64,000 bases of DNA from Paramacrobiotus metropolitanus (lineage: Eukaryota > Tardigrada > Eutardigrada > Parachela > Macrobiotidae). The notes beneath the pieces are model-generated. The model did not search any database. It was not told the DNA's origin and saw only the letters and a program-made list of their open reading frames with translations. A program made the position numbers and the translations under genes. Below, in pieces: positions 23,401 through 37,100 of this stretch (positions are counted from its first letter, which is position 1; every line of letters begins with the position of its first letter). Where the stretch lies: contig NW_026570223.1 of the NCBI RefSeq assembly GCF_019649055.1, positions 2,170,001-2,234,000 of the forward strand, read 5' to 3'.

Positions 23401-26400
23401 GTTGACACGTGCATTCACTAACATATTTTCCGGTCCACAGACTGGGAAGCGCCGGATACATACTGGAACAGCACGGGGTTTATTGCGTGGCTTTATAATG
23501 ACTCGTAGGTGGCTATATAATGACTTTGCAGTACTTTATGTATAGAAGCAGGTTTCACTAATTTAACGTGCCGGACAATGTATGGGATCATTTCCTGTAA
23601 ATCGCTTTACGTTTAGAATAAGCGGGCTTTTGGTAATGATCTAATACTTTCTGCATAATACAGTTATACCTAATTACCTATTACCTTTTATTCAACAAAA
23701 TTTGAGTGCTTGACGCGTTTAAGGTATTTTGTTACTTGTGTTAACAGTGCATTTTTGTTTCAGCTAATATAATTATTTTACCAATATAATTTAGCTTATT
23801 TTGGCAGTATTTTGTTACTTGTGTTGTCTTTTGTTAATTTCTGCTCGTTGTTGCAAGGAAGAAACGTGACGGCCTTCCTTTAATCATGTTAACGTTTTGG
23901 GTGGTGATTTGGCTAATTTAGTAACTGATGTCTGTTTGATTGCTTGTAGACCCGTAAAGGACACTGTGGTTACAAATGATCGCTGGGGTTCCGGCATCAC
24001 TTGCCACCATGGTGGCTTCCTGACCTGCAGCGATAAGTATAATCCAGGTAATTGTTTTGCTGATTTGGTATATCAGTCCAGAATACGCAATCACGATTAC
24101 GCGGATCACTACCAGTGCAAGTTATCGTTAAATTAAATGCGTGCATGTTATGTTTGAAAGAACATCCATATTTTCGTGACCGTTACCATAAAAAATGCAT
24201 ACCACTCAAGGGAATTAAAGCGATGTATATATAGGTCATAAACGCGAAAAAATAAAAATCAGTACCGCAGGAAAAATTTGTTTATTCCTTAGCCGCTTAA
24301 ACGGTGTCTGGTTAACAGGAACACTTCAGCCGCGGAAATGGGAAAACTGTATGACGTTGGATTTCCGCAGTTGGGGTTATAGGCGCGACTTAACGGCCTG
24401 GGATGTTATTCCCATTGAAACGCTGATCGCCACTCTGACGGCCACCGTTAGGTAATCGTAATAATTAGCATCTGCTTTCCGGGATATTTTTCTGGCTAAG
24501 TGAATAGATTTACCGAGTTTGTCTCGGTTATCCGGAGGGTGGATTTGATTATTTGCACCCTCGGGACCGATCCCCCGACGTCTGGTGTTGTGGTGATTTT
24601 TGGATTACGTATACATTGGATACTTCTGCTTCTCATTACTTTCGTTTTGTTTCCGCATAACATGTAGATGTTTGGAATTATCTAAAGTGTCCTTATAGTA
24701 TTGGAATTTAGAAACGAGAAGTTTTAAGAAGGCAATTGGACTCCCAATGTTAGGTGTTGTTTTCACAGATAGCATAGTTGTGTTCCACTGATTGCAATGC
24801 TTAGCACTATGTTTTGCGTTACTCGTAAGTTATCTTACTTAACTCTGAGGAATCCCGGTACATAGTTCATTTCTGGAATTTCAAGAAATGATCTTTTCTG
24901 AGGTGTTGCAGCAGCTATGATGTTCACAACAGAGTTTTCAGGGCGCCTAACGTTTTGTTTGAGTTGGGCCGCTCATACCGTTGACTTGAAACCGTTATGA
25001 CTTGATCCAATTGTTAATCATTTTGTTACGTTCGGGCCCATTGTTCTTCAATTTTAATGTTTCAAAATAAGCAAATTCCTTTTATGTGTACGACTGATAA
25101 ATTCCTACCGTAAACTTTGATTCCTTTCAAAGTTTAAACCATGAAGTGACTTTTTGAACATGAAATAACATCAAGGGAATGAATCACACACTACATAAGT
25201 TCATTTTATGTGAGGACTGTAGCGGCCGTGTCCTTCTCATAAAATACTTATGTCAGTACGATTAGGGAATGCTGCGGAGCGTTTCGTGCCGGGACGCTTC
25301 GTACTTAATTGGTATTTAATACATTATTAGTACCATTATACTGAAAAGTGGATAAGCACGGGGTCATTTGTTCGGATCAGTGGATGTTTCCGGTTAATAA
25401 TTGTCAGATAATTGCCAAAATCTGGCAATAAGAGATACACAATTTTGTGCCATATGACGCATAATGTGGAGTAGATAATTGCTTAATGGCGCGTGCTCTG
25501 CAGTTGTGGTGGGAATCTGCTTGTCAACGTGGGCCCAACGGGCGATGGCACAATCCCTCCGATTTTCCAAGAGCGCTTGCTGCAGCTGGGATCCTGGATG
25601 CAGGTTAACGGCGAAGCCATATACAACACGAAGCCGTGGAGTCACCAAAATGATACACTGAATCCTAATGTCTGGTATGTACTGTAAAGCCGATAGCATT
25701 TAGCGTTTTAAAAATGACCAGTTTTCGTGCTTTGGAATTTTTTGTTTGATTGTTAATTATCAGATGGAAGACTATCGAATCGGGCGGGCAGTTAATCGTT
25801 TTGGCCTCTTGATTTGCTCAGTTTCCCAGTTTTTTCTTAGGTACAGAGTAATCAAATGGTCAACACCGAGCCGGAGTGTATGAGTGATGAAATTGTGATT
25901 CTGAAATTAGGTTAGGTATACGGCATTTTTTTACCCGATGATGCAGAAGATTGGGCTAGGTTGATGCGGCACTGCGGCTTGAGCTGAGATGGTTGCATTA
26001 TTGCCGACAAGTTTATAGTAACGTGCACCGACAAGTTCATAGTTACCTGCAGATTAAAAAGGAAAACTTTATTAGGCAAATAGCCATCAAATACAGTACC
26101 ATACACTGCGAATGCGGAGTAATTTATTGCGGGCACGCTACTTCGCAGTTAAAAGTTTAAACACTGAAAAAGGAAGACAATTTGCTAGCCACTGCGGTTG
26201 TGCATGGAGCAAATTTCAAATGACACAGGCGAGGATAAAATTTCAAAGTAATTTGATGAATGTCTCTCCGTCTGTTTAAGTAATTTGCGGCAGCACGGTA
26301 AGGCTGAGCTGTTAATCATATCAGGTCTAAATTTTTATTGATAAAATTGCTGTAAAGACTGGAAACGTTGCAGGTATACCAGTAAAGCTACTGGCGATGG

Positions 26401-26698
26401 TGTGGATGTTTATGCCGCCGTCTTGAAGTGGGACGGGAATGTGACGCTAAGTCTGGGAGCTCCCAAACCCTCCCAGAACACGATCATCACCATGCTGGGC
26501 ACCGATACACCCTTGAAGTGGACGGTGTCCAATCAGGTGGTGGTGATCCGTCTGCCGGCGCTGCAGAGTCTCCCGACGCCACAAGAATGGGGCTACGTTC
26601 TGAAACTCACTCAACTGACCAACAAGCGCCGCTCCAAGCGGATCATGCCACTGCCGGCGCGCTTCCTTAAATACAGCAAAATTCGATATGTGCACTGA
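20441..26698 (+). CDS. FUCA1: Alpha-L-fucosidase, GH29 lysosomal or secreted type
   Basis: Nine exons join in phase: 20441-20646, 21123-21284, 21517-21754, 23282-23351, 23441-23504, 23950-24047, 24319-24451, 25504-25674, 26374-26698 (488 aa). The enzyme removes alpha-linked fucose from glycoconjugates. A signal peptide covers about residues 1-19. The GH29 barrel follows: [55 protein letters not shown], then [10 protein letters not shown], in which D224 aligns with the catalytic nucleophile of human FUCA1 (D225). Later blocks are [24 protein letters not shown] and NGEAIY, then a beta-sandwich C-terminus. Length is close to human FUCA1 (466 aa). N-glycosylation sequons occur (for example NYS, NST). 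Introns 3, 7 and 8 are 0.7-1.5 kb; the others are mostly 90-480 bases. The first donor is the slightly weak TG|GTCAGC, chosen because it restores SEWVWWDWKG. Confidence 0.95.
25190..25256. repeat. Imperfect hairpin in fucosidase intron 7
   Basis: Two arms of about 23-28 bases (left core cataagt...gtgaggac, right core gtccttctcataaaat...cttatg) flank a 12-base GC-rich loop. The stem carries a few mismatches and a bulge. It could be a short palindromic element or a small-RNA precursor; sequence alone does not decide. Confidence 0.5.
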
Positions 26699-28112
26699 AT
26701 AATTCCATGACATAATGTGATAATTCGCTTTTTGATATTGCTGTTGATTTTTATTGTTTTCTCTGTTGTTTTTTTAATAGAAATTCTGGTCGTTTGCGCT
26801 TTATGTGATGACGATTAATTTCCAGAAAGTTTTGTATGATATGTGGTTATCGGAAAAGCATATATTATAACAACTCAATAGCCGCTCTAAAATTACCAGG
26901 CAATGAGAGCACAAACATAGTAACAATTTTCCTTGATAATCGATCGTTTTCAGGCGGTCGGTGTTTTTAGTGCTAAAACTCGCTCTCGTGCTCATCGCGT
27001 GACCGTCTACCGGTACTTAGGCGGTAGAGTAGTAGCAGTAACAACGCTTAATTGTCAAACAAATTTGTACTGCTGAGCAAACAGTGGATTATTTGACCTT
27101 TTCAGCCAGTCTCCGCTTTTCCTTGATTAATTGTACGATTACCATAAGGAGAGAAACCGTACCATACATCATGTTATATATAGTTCCACAATAACGAAAG
27201 GGTTTGTGGACGTATAGAAAGGTCATTAATCTATTTGAGTATATTCGCTTTGGAGAACAAGAATAGCTCCTGCCTGCAGCGACAGCCTTGGTGCCTGGGT
27301 ATACCTCCTCGCGCCGGCAGAATTTTCGGTTTTACAATGGGTAACAGCATGTGCATGCGGAAACGCGAGATGCGATCGCTGCCGGTGGATTTGACAACTA
27401 ATTAAACGTACTATTGTGTAATACGGAGAAGAGTTGGCGTTGTTTCCGGCCTTAATACCGCGCCGTCGCCGCACTATTCATCTCACTGAAACCGTGCAAT
27501 TTTTTCCACTTCCGAGAATGTAAACCTAAAGGTGGGAGATAATTAGGCGTGTTCGATGGAGCGCTTCGAGGAACGGTATTGGGGCACTCACATGATTTTC
27601 AGCGGTTATCATTTTAATTATCGAAAAACAGCAACAATCCGCTTGTTGTGAAGGAAATAACTGCCATCGATTTATTACGTAATCTTCGATCCTCAGACGT
27701 GAGGTAATGATTTGCAAGCACACCTCGTGTAGAAAAAGCATGTCAATAGATTAATATCCACTACTTGCTTTCAATATCAAAATTTCAGAATTACAGCACA
27801 AACATCACTTTATGGTAAAGTAACAGCAAGCACAGTCAAATACGCACCCGAAACAGCACTAAATAAATAATAAGAATTTCAAAAATAACTGTCCCGTGAA
27901 TAGAAAACCAATAACTTTATCCACCACTGTTGGCGAACACATGAAAGCCGAGAAATCACAACGACCATGAGTTTCAATTCTTTTCCAAACATAACACAGA
28001 TTGTTTTGACTAGATCCAGAAACATATAAGCCGGTATATGCCAAGGATAAACAGCTGTCTGCCACTGATTAATCCACACGGTACACACTCCTCCAACACC
28101 GTCTTCCTATAA
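26699..28112. other. 3' flank between convergent fucosidase and receptor genes
   Basis: This 1.4-kb AT-rich gap separates two stop codons facing each other. A minus-strand AATAAA (tttatt on the plus strand near 27671) could serve the receptor. Open frames here have no family features. Confidence 0.45.
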
Positions 28113-31100
28113 TCAGCCGTAAGTGTCCTCTTTACTGGCGCGGCCGGAAATGGATTTGGAGCGACGTGTGGTTTTCGAATGGGATTTCCGTCGTGTACCG
28201 GCGACGGGACGTTCGGTGGTCAGGCTGTGTGATTGATAGTCCGAATACGAGCATTCGGAGCGTCCGTCGTTTAGTGCCGGCGTGATGTTGGACAGGTAGC
28301 CAACGAAAAGATCCGGTGGAAGGCCGGCGATTTGGGCCGGCGGAGTGGAACTGGAGCGTTTGAGCAGGCTGAGCGGGGAGCCTTGGAATGGCTTGAAGGA
28401 ATCCTCCTCTTCGCTCTCATAATCATCCTGGCGCATCTTCCGACAACATCGCTTCACGGCCGAAATAGACCGGTGCCACAACTGCCGCACATCGCTCTGT
28501 AATTATTGTTCCAAATTATAACGCAGTCTAATAATTATATAATTATAAGCTTATTTTTCCCGTTGCATTATATATAGTTGTTTATCATTAACAAATAATT
28601 TAGTATCACAAAAATACACTCACTAGTTTAGCTTAAAATTAAAGGTAGCATGACATAAATTAAATGATATGATTGGCATAATTTGCTCTCATACTTAACG
28701 AGTTAACAATATAAGAGGCTGAGCGAAAATTTAATGTCAGTTATTGCTACAGCAATAACTGTCGTTAACGTGCGATCGGAAGTTTACCGTGTTGCTATGC
28801 AGAACTTCCGATGGACGTGGCATATTAAGCTTAATTATATAAGTTGATATGTATTTTATTTAATTTCGGAATAGTTTGAAAAGAATTTGCCGTCGAAAGC
28901 GAAAAAACCCGCCCTCCACACCCTTCTATTTCTATCACACTGTTTATCGTTTATTATCATATTGTCTATGGTTTATCATTTATCCGGTTTATCAATAAAG
29001 GGGTCTGGTCGCGGACGGTTACACAAGCGGTAGACTGACCAGCTTGGCCCTTCAGTTGCCAAGTTCGGACATCGGTCTGCACTTTACCACCTCTGCTGAG
29101 CAACCCCATTTACGGCAAACTGTTCTGGTCTGAAGATCGCGAAACGTTAATATATAATTAATATTCTTTCACAGAGTCACTATTTTATTTTTCACGTACA
29201 GTTTTTCAGGTTTAGATTCAACGAATTAGCTGTGCATGAAGTATTTTCGTGGCTATGTTTAACTAACTGTAGATGTCAAACAGAAAACAAAAGGGGCATG
29301 TATTAACTATTAAGTAACAATTTAGCAGGAGACAGACTTAAATCAATAATTCAATGTTCCTGTGATATCATCATGTTAGACAACTGCGGATTGTTTGCAT
29401 ACCATCATGTTTACAAGTGAGTAATCGATGCGCAACAATAACATTAACTTGTAGTAAGCGACTGCATTGTACGGTGAGCCTTTCTAATTGTAAACCTATT
29501 AATTGCTTTCGTTATTCTGCGCATTGCGTGCGAATACTACTATCACAAATTATGCGCAAGCACGTTATGTTGATTTTGTTCGCAGTAAAATTGTCTTGTT
29601 TATAAAGGTGCGGCAGGATATGATTGGCATAATTGTGACGAATTATCAAATCAAATCTGGGATAGACACTCGACGTTTTTCATGAGGACTATGGGCGTTT
29701 CCAACCTCCTCCGATTAGTATGTTGATATTTGTCGGAGCGGACACATATGGAATTTTAGGGACAAAGCACCGGAACATCCGCTCGAAGGATGCGTCCAAA
29801 TTTTTCATCCGCGTTTCACACCAGTGCATACTCATCGTGTATGATCGCACCACTGTACGTTCGTTAATCACTTTTGACCAAGTCCTTCAGAGTTCATCAG
29901 CACCAAATAAATCAGATTCAGTCTTTAGCATAGTACCAATCAAACGACAGTTTAGCGTCACTGAAACCTATATTGACTTCAACTAAACTATCCTTTGACA
30001 AGCGAAAGAAAAAATTCTATAACGATCCCTAAGTTGTTTTCATGATTGGGTTGGATTAAAAGTGGATTGACCTCTTTGTAGCAATTTCAAACAGTTACAC
30101 TATTTTCTGCATATATGTATAAAGCCCGGTACATGCGGTGCGTGTGCGGCGCATCGGGACAACTGTCGCACGTCTTTTTGTGCATAACGAGTACAATTCG
30201 CTTATCCCGTCTGCTTACCCGGAAATTCTGGTTCATAAAGGAGTAGATGAGGGGATTGACGTAAGAGCTGCTCATGGCCAGAAAGTGGATGGCCAGGAAG
30301 GTGTATGTAAACGACAACTCATGCCGATCGCGCCATGATTTGATTAGCTCCGGGAAGAAATCAATCATAACAAAGAAGAGATGAAGTGGAAACCAGCAGA
30401 TGGCAAATACCAGCACAATAACCACCAGCATTTTTACCACCTACAAACAAAATACACAACAATTAATTTCGAGTTTTAAGGTAATTAAAATACAGTTATT
30501 TTTCGTATAGGCCGATTTATGTACTAGTATTTGTTTCTGTAGTTGCTGCGTCAAGCATCAAGCGATGCGCTACAGTGCACTAAGGAATCAGTTTATTCGT
30601 AAGCGGTGTAATCAAAGTTAATTAGATGTTGTTTGCCAGTTGATTGATCGCACGTCTGCAGGCTTCGGGAAGTGTTTGACGCAGGATATTTGAAAACAGA
30701 ACCCATATTAAAATGTCAGCAACTCTAAGCAACAAGTTCTCTTGCTTATTTCCCAGGAAATGTTTGTCTGGACACAAACTTTTAGGTCAAGAAAAACCGT
30801 ACAAAAAATATTCAGCACTCGATGAGGATTAAGAAAGTTTGCAACCAAACATTACCATCACTCCGTAATTCAAAATTATTTAGAGTTAGCTAAAAAAAAT
30901 TTTCATAAATACCTATCCATACTACAATGTGCATGTTTTATTTGTAAGAATATGCTTTTGTCATTGCTTTGCAGTGCACCACGGCATTACACCGCTTTCT
31001 CGCAAGAAAATCATTTAACCACTAGAAACTCATTAGCCGTGGAAAGTAAGTGTTCACGCACAATTGGCTAGTTTGTGGATGTATTTTTTATGTCAGGCAC

Positions 31101-34100
31101 ACTGCTAAAAGAAGGAAAACATTTCCTCGATATCCTTTAGAAACAGCATGAAGCGGTAGCAATTTCTTAATGGCCTGTTAAACGATTCATAACGGCAGTT
31201 TCTTAACAATCGAGTTGGCGAATGGATGTTTTTCTCACAATTGAACGTCAACAATATCCCAAGGAAAACGCGGGTGAATTGTTTAAGCAGTCGGCACGCA
31301 ATAGGGCTCTGATTGCTTCCTCACTGGCAGTCTGTACCGTGCTGAATTCCGGCTGAAACACTGGACAATGACGCATGCGATGCAGTCAACCAGCCGCATG
31401 GGTTCGCACAGACAACCGAGTCTTGGAAAAAAATTCCCGGTACACTTGACAACCGCCGTCCAAGAAACCAGGCGCACCGAAATGTAATTTACCCTTTTCA
31501 GTTCGCGAAGTGGACGGTACAGTACGCGGTTACTAATTGGTAATTCGAAGCGATGGCTCGTTTCCCCGATTCTACGGTACGCACTTTTTTAACGTTGCTT
31601 AGGCAGCTTTTAAACGTTGAATGGCGCTGCCGGGTACATAAACAATGCACTGATGAGATGTCGCAGCTACACATAGTTTCAGTATACTTATGGAGCCGTT
31701 TTTGACATACAAAAAGACGTCTCCAACTATGGCGTTTGAACGTGCTAAACGTGTCCAGAAGCGTACCAAAAACTCGGAGAAACAACGTTCGCCATTCATT
31801 TCTTTAATTACGATATCGTACCCGGATTCCATCAGTAAAAAAAACAAACAAAAATTAACAAACTTAATACCACTTTAAAAAAATACATCAAACACGAAGA
31901 AAAATGAAACAAAAAGCCATACTCTGGGGTACAATCTAAAATCACAAATTTATTGATCACAAATTTTTTTATCCAATTTTTTTGGGCGCGCTGGTAATAA
32001 AATTCGAAAAAACACGTTTTATCAACCAAACAAGAAACGTCTGACAATATTGTCGAAAATCTAATCCTTATATTGGTAATCTGGCACCTTCGAAGGCTTT
32101 CTTCCACGCATTCATCGTACGATACAGTCGATCACCGCTTGCCACCTTGTATCTGAGCCCATCCAAATGCACTGCAAAAAGAAAATCAGGCAGATATTAA
32201 AAAAGCTAACAGTTTTTGCTATATAGCAGATATACAGAAACTCACTCTTTATCGCTCCGATGCAATCCAGTTGCACAATTTGCATCATTCCTGTTGGTTG
32301 ATGTTGCTGATTACTGCCGACCCCCGCAGTTTCTTCTGCTCTTCAGTCAACGATATCGTTATTTGCTAAAAAAACAATCCAACTTTTAATGTTCCTTCAT
32401 TTCCTTCTTACCTATCGTTTCAAAACTGCTGTAGAATTTTCAGTAATTTCTGAAATACTTAATCAACTGGCTATATAGCCGAAGTGCATTTTAACAATTT
32501 ACCAAGCTGTTTCTGATCTAGCGATCAAGTTATCCAGCTCTAGATAAGGAATAAGCGCAAATAATATGTGAGTTTTAATCAGCAATACTGCTTTTATTTT
32601 TTCAAAGGGTAATATGACTTTTTATAGTAAACAAGCTCTAAAACTAATTTCTAATTCTTATTCGTAAACTTACTTTTGAGTAACTCTGCATCATCTGTGG
32701 TAGCGACGATATCGTCAAGAATCGGATTCACGTGTTGCGGACTTCGCAGGGCACTAGAGAGTGCGGCTATTTGTCGCAAAATACGACTTTCTTATCGTTT
32801 TTCTTGGCATCTGCTTTACGTTTTCATCCGGATACGGCCTAATAAATAAGAATGCAAAATTAATATAATGCAATTAGCAAAAACAGCTAGCTCAATTAAA
32901 ACATGCGATATCGCAGATTTCCCTGTAATACAAAGCCTACAACCAATAACAACTACAGGAAGCGCAACAGAAGAAATTTGTTTTACTCGTTTACCTTCTG
33001 CATGGCAGGCTTTGCTAGGAAAACTTCTTCGTCTTTTTCATCTTCGAGGCTGGCCAAATACAGACGATTATCGTCAAACTGCGCGTTGAAACGGGGTGCC
33101 CTGGCAAGAAGAGATGGTCGTAGCGCAGATAGCGGACTAACTAAAGTTCTCCGAACAGTTTAACGAGCTAATGCCTTCGTCGATTCGCACAGGAGGACAT
33201 GAGCGACAGACTGGCTTATTCAGATTGTCGTGATGTTCCGAAGCAGTCGATCGCCATGTTTGCGATATCGCAGTTGAATTTTTCCAGAAAAGCGAAAACA
33301 AAAAAATATAATTTCTCAAAACGGGATGACAATAACAAAAAGGAGCTGAAGAACCACGAGTTGAAAGACAAAAATATGGATTCACTCTGCAGCGAAGCAA
33401 ACAGCCAAACACGACTGAATTTTCAGCTGCAAAAACCATGGCGGGTGCACTGACTTTGAACCAAGCACTACCACGCTACCAACATAATACACTTGCTCTG
33501 GTTTGGCTCTGCGGCTTTGGACAGATGTTCGATTTTGCCGAAACATAGATTTCGATAGAATACAGTATTAATTAACACAAAGAATGTGTAACAAGACCAT
33601 ATCGTCAGTGATACTAATAATTTGAATATTTTATAATGAGGGAATGAAGGATAAAGAAAATGTGGATCAATAAAAAGTACAGACTACGCATTAAGATTAT
33701 TTCCTGATTTTACCCAGTGAGTGGCAGTTAGTCAGCAGATTCAGCACGGGCCTGCACGGCACATGTGCAGCACCTGCTTACTACGGTCTGCGAGCGGCTC
33801 AAAAAACAAACAGTGCTAACGCCTGCATTTCGACACACATTGCACACCACTGGACATCTACTGTACGTATAGTTTTTTACCGTGTAGAATCGGGATTCGT
33901 AATACTGCTGTTATACGGTCAACCTTCAACGACCTCGAAGGGTTGGTAAATTAGCGCCATACAAATCGCTAGGTACAGTGAAACCTGTCTATTACATACA
34001 CCGGTAAATACATACACCTGGAAATTACATACGCGGAAAGTTTAACCGGCGTGTCCCATAGACTGTAACATAGCTCTGTGTAATACATACACCTGGATAA

Positions 34101-37100
34101 TACATACGGTTTTGCTTTAACCGAAGGTGTATTTAGTAACCAGGTTTCACTGTAGTAGGTAATCCGAGTGAAGCATGCCCAAGTCGTGAGCGCGTTCACG
34201 AGTGCCAACACTGTTCCGTAATAACGTCACTGTATTTGGAATCTCTTGATATCCACAACTTATTGAACTTACCCGCTGTTTGGATTTGGTGCGCCGCTCC
34301 TCGGTACGGCTCATCGAGCTGATGGAACAGAACGAGACCGACTCGCCCGGCGGCGTCCGTAACCATAGGATACTGCCGACTCGGATGTATGTGTAGATTA
34401 GCAGGGATAAGGGAATAACGTAGGTTAACAGCGCTACCGTAACCGTATACATCTTCCGGTATTCCTCACTGGGCCAGGCTTCCTGGCAGTCCTTGTACAC
34501 TTGCCCGTTATGGATGAACTTCATGCATCTCACCACAGCCAGCTGAAATTATCATTCATATTGTTATTACAATTCGGCTATTATTATTTCTCTCCCAAAA
34601 CATATTTTACTAAATAATTACGTCAGACGTTCGTTTCTCCCTTGTTATAAGCCGTATGATTAAGATAATTAGATTTCTGTAATACGTATTCTACCATACC
34701 AAATATCCGGTGTATACATATCACACACATTTACTATTACACCACCATTCTACCTAACTTTAGGCTGTAATATTGGGCTTTAATTATAATTCTAATAATA
34801 TATTTTAACTTAAACCGATTAGTCTGTTTCCTTGATGACACAATGACCTCATATAACAACGGTGCAAAGTAAGAGATTAATTTTGCACTTCTCCAGTGTG
34901 CTTCCGCCGACAGGCATAGTATATACCCGGGATTTTCCGCCAAAGATAGCGAAGAGTTAATCTCGATATGCGTACTATCCCTGGAATTTCGGAAAACTCT
35001 TTGGTGCATGCCCGGACAAATGACGCAAATCGCTCTTTGACTCGCATCTAATCAGATTGACTTCTCGCTAATCATCGAATAACGTCCTATTGAGCAGTTG
35101 ACTATCATGGGATTTCGCTGGATATCTCCCAACCGTCGGCGAGATATTATCCGCATTATAATCTGCTTACAATGCAACTGGGGATAAGTCATTAACCTTT
35201 AGAAAACTGCAAAACTGTGGAGATAAAAAATTTATACATGTACCTCATGTCTCGTGATGCCTGCTCCACTTTTCCGTAATGAGTTTTTACAATAATATTT
35301 TTTCTATATTTCGCAACTGATCCGTGGTGTACACCTTTTATCTCTAAGGCTAAAAATAAACCGCTAGCAACCAAATTTTAGTAAATTAAAAATCACCAGG
35401 TAGAGCGCATCGTATATTTTTTTCAAGGTTCGGATACGAGACAAGTTAAAATTAGCCAAAAGTCAACAACCAGTAAATTAGTTGTCATCTAGATTGCCAC
35501 TGGAAGTATTCCCACGCACCCCGCGCCCGTAATTGGCCAGACTTAGAAACAGGGAGCAGTTATCAAGCAGCGGGTGGTGTTCCTAATGTAGAGCAATACA
35601 AAACACATTGCCCTTGCAGGGACCACCTAAGGGAAGACACTACTGCCAGTAAGATACTGTCCTGGTGTCGTATGCACAAGCACACCATTAGTGCGAAAAC
35701 ATTCGCCACACGCGCTTAGGGTGTGGTGGTTGCGTAAAAACCACATTTACCACCATGAAACGACTTTTAAGTCGTTTTACAATTGCGCAACATAGCAGTT
35801 GTAGATCTGGGACAACCCAAATCGAAAATCCCCGTTTTCCTAGAACACTAATTAATCCTCTTGCAACCTCTGATCTCTACTCTAGAACGCGCCTACACAG
35901 CACTACTAATTCCGGCGAATTAAAATTTTTATGGTTATACCGATAAAATACATGATTAATGAAATTATTAGCAATATTAGCCGCATACCATACAAAGGAT
36001 CCAATGAGCCCTACTTTGTTAAATACGTAGTACAGTAGTACTGCAAAGTAAATAGTTCGGACAACTTAATAATATTATTTTTCGGTTGCGCTTTGGAAAG
36101 CTGATCATGAAATCCGAGATACTGTACGCAATTTGTTGTATAACTGACATGGCAGTGACAAACATCAATGAATATTTATTTTTTACAAGCTAGTCTGGCA
36201 AATTTACGTAGTATACAACTACTGTCGACAGTGTACCGTAATCTTGTACTATTGTGGTTAACAAAGGTTTGTATAAAATTTTATTAGTGGTATAATTGGT
36301 GAAGGCGATTGAATGACTGCGCTTGAATCTCGTTAAACTCCTTGATGATATGCTCAACCCGCTCGCCAACAATCGGAATTACAGCCATTTTGGCTGAAGC
36401 GGAACTGAAAATGGTGCGTGACCTTTCGCGTTTTAACCAGCCGCAATGGGGAATTAAGAGGTTCCGCACGAGAGAGCACTTGTCTCTATCAAGATTTCAG
36501 CTCTGTACACCCGCTTATAACAACACGACAACAACACCCTTTGGAGGGGATTGTTATTGCATGCGGAAAATTATTGCACCTTGGAGAGTAGGCAGTGTCG
36601 GCGGGGAATTACGTGGTGGAAAACACGCAGCACGCTATCTACCATGTAGATCCGTGTGCGAATCCCCTTGGATTAGCCGTTCACCGATCGCTGATCCTAA
36701 TGTGCATGTTATTTGTCGACTGCAGATTGCGCTTTTGCGCGGGTAAATGTACACAGAGACAAAAGAGCTTGTAATCATTTCCTCTATGGACCAAACATAG
36801 CTCTCATAACACACTCCTGAATAGAATTGGGACTTTTGATAGGGATGTTTCTCTATTCATAACGGTTCAAACCAAGACAATTTCCGGAAAATCCCAAAAT
36901 AGCCCTGCTTTTATTCGATGAGATGTTCTCTCCTATAAATGGCAATATAGATAGCCAGTTGACCTACTCTTGCAGTTTAACACCAATTAGTAACTGCAGT
37001 TATGTTGTAATCCTATTGCTATTATGGATCATTGTGCCGGTTGTCTGTAAAAAACCGCATGTACTTAACATGCAACAGATGCGAGTGAGAGTAGTCGATA

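Noticed and set aside
35755-35946. Short perfect palindrome (aaacgact-tt-aagtcgttt) near an open frame
   Set aside because: The stem is only 9 bp, with no terminator or histone-stem features; common by chance in a 5.5-kb intron.
36284-36746. Overlapping open frames on both strands in receptor intron 1
   Set aside because: No motifs, no splice context, and each frame is explained by the other; treated as chance.
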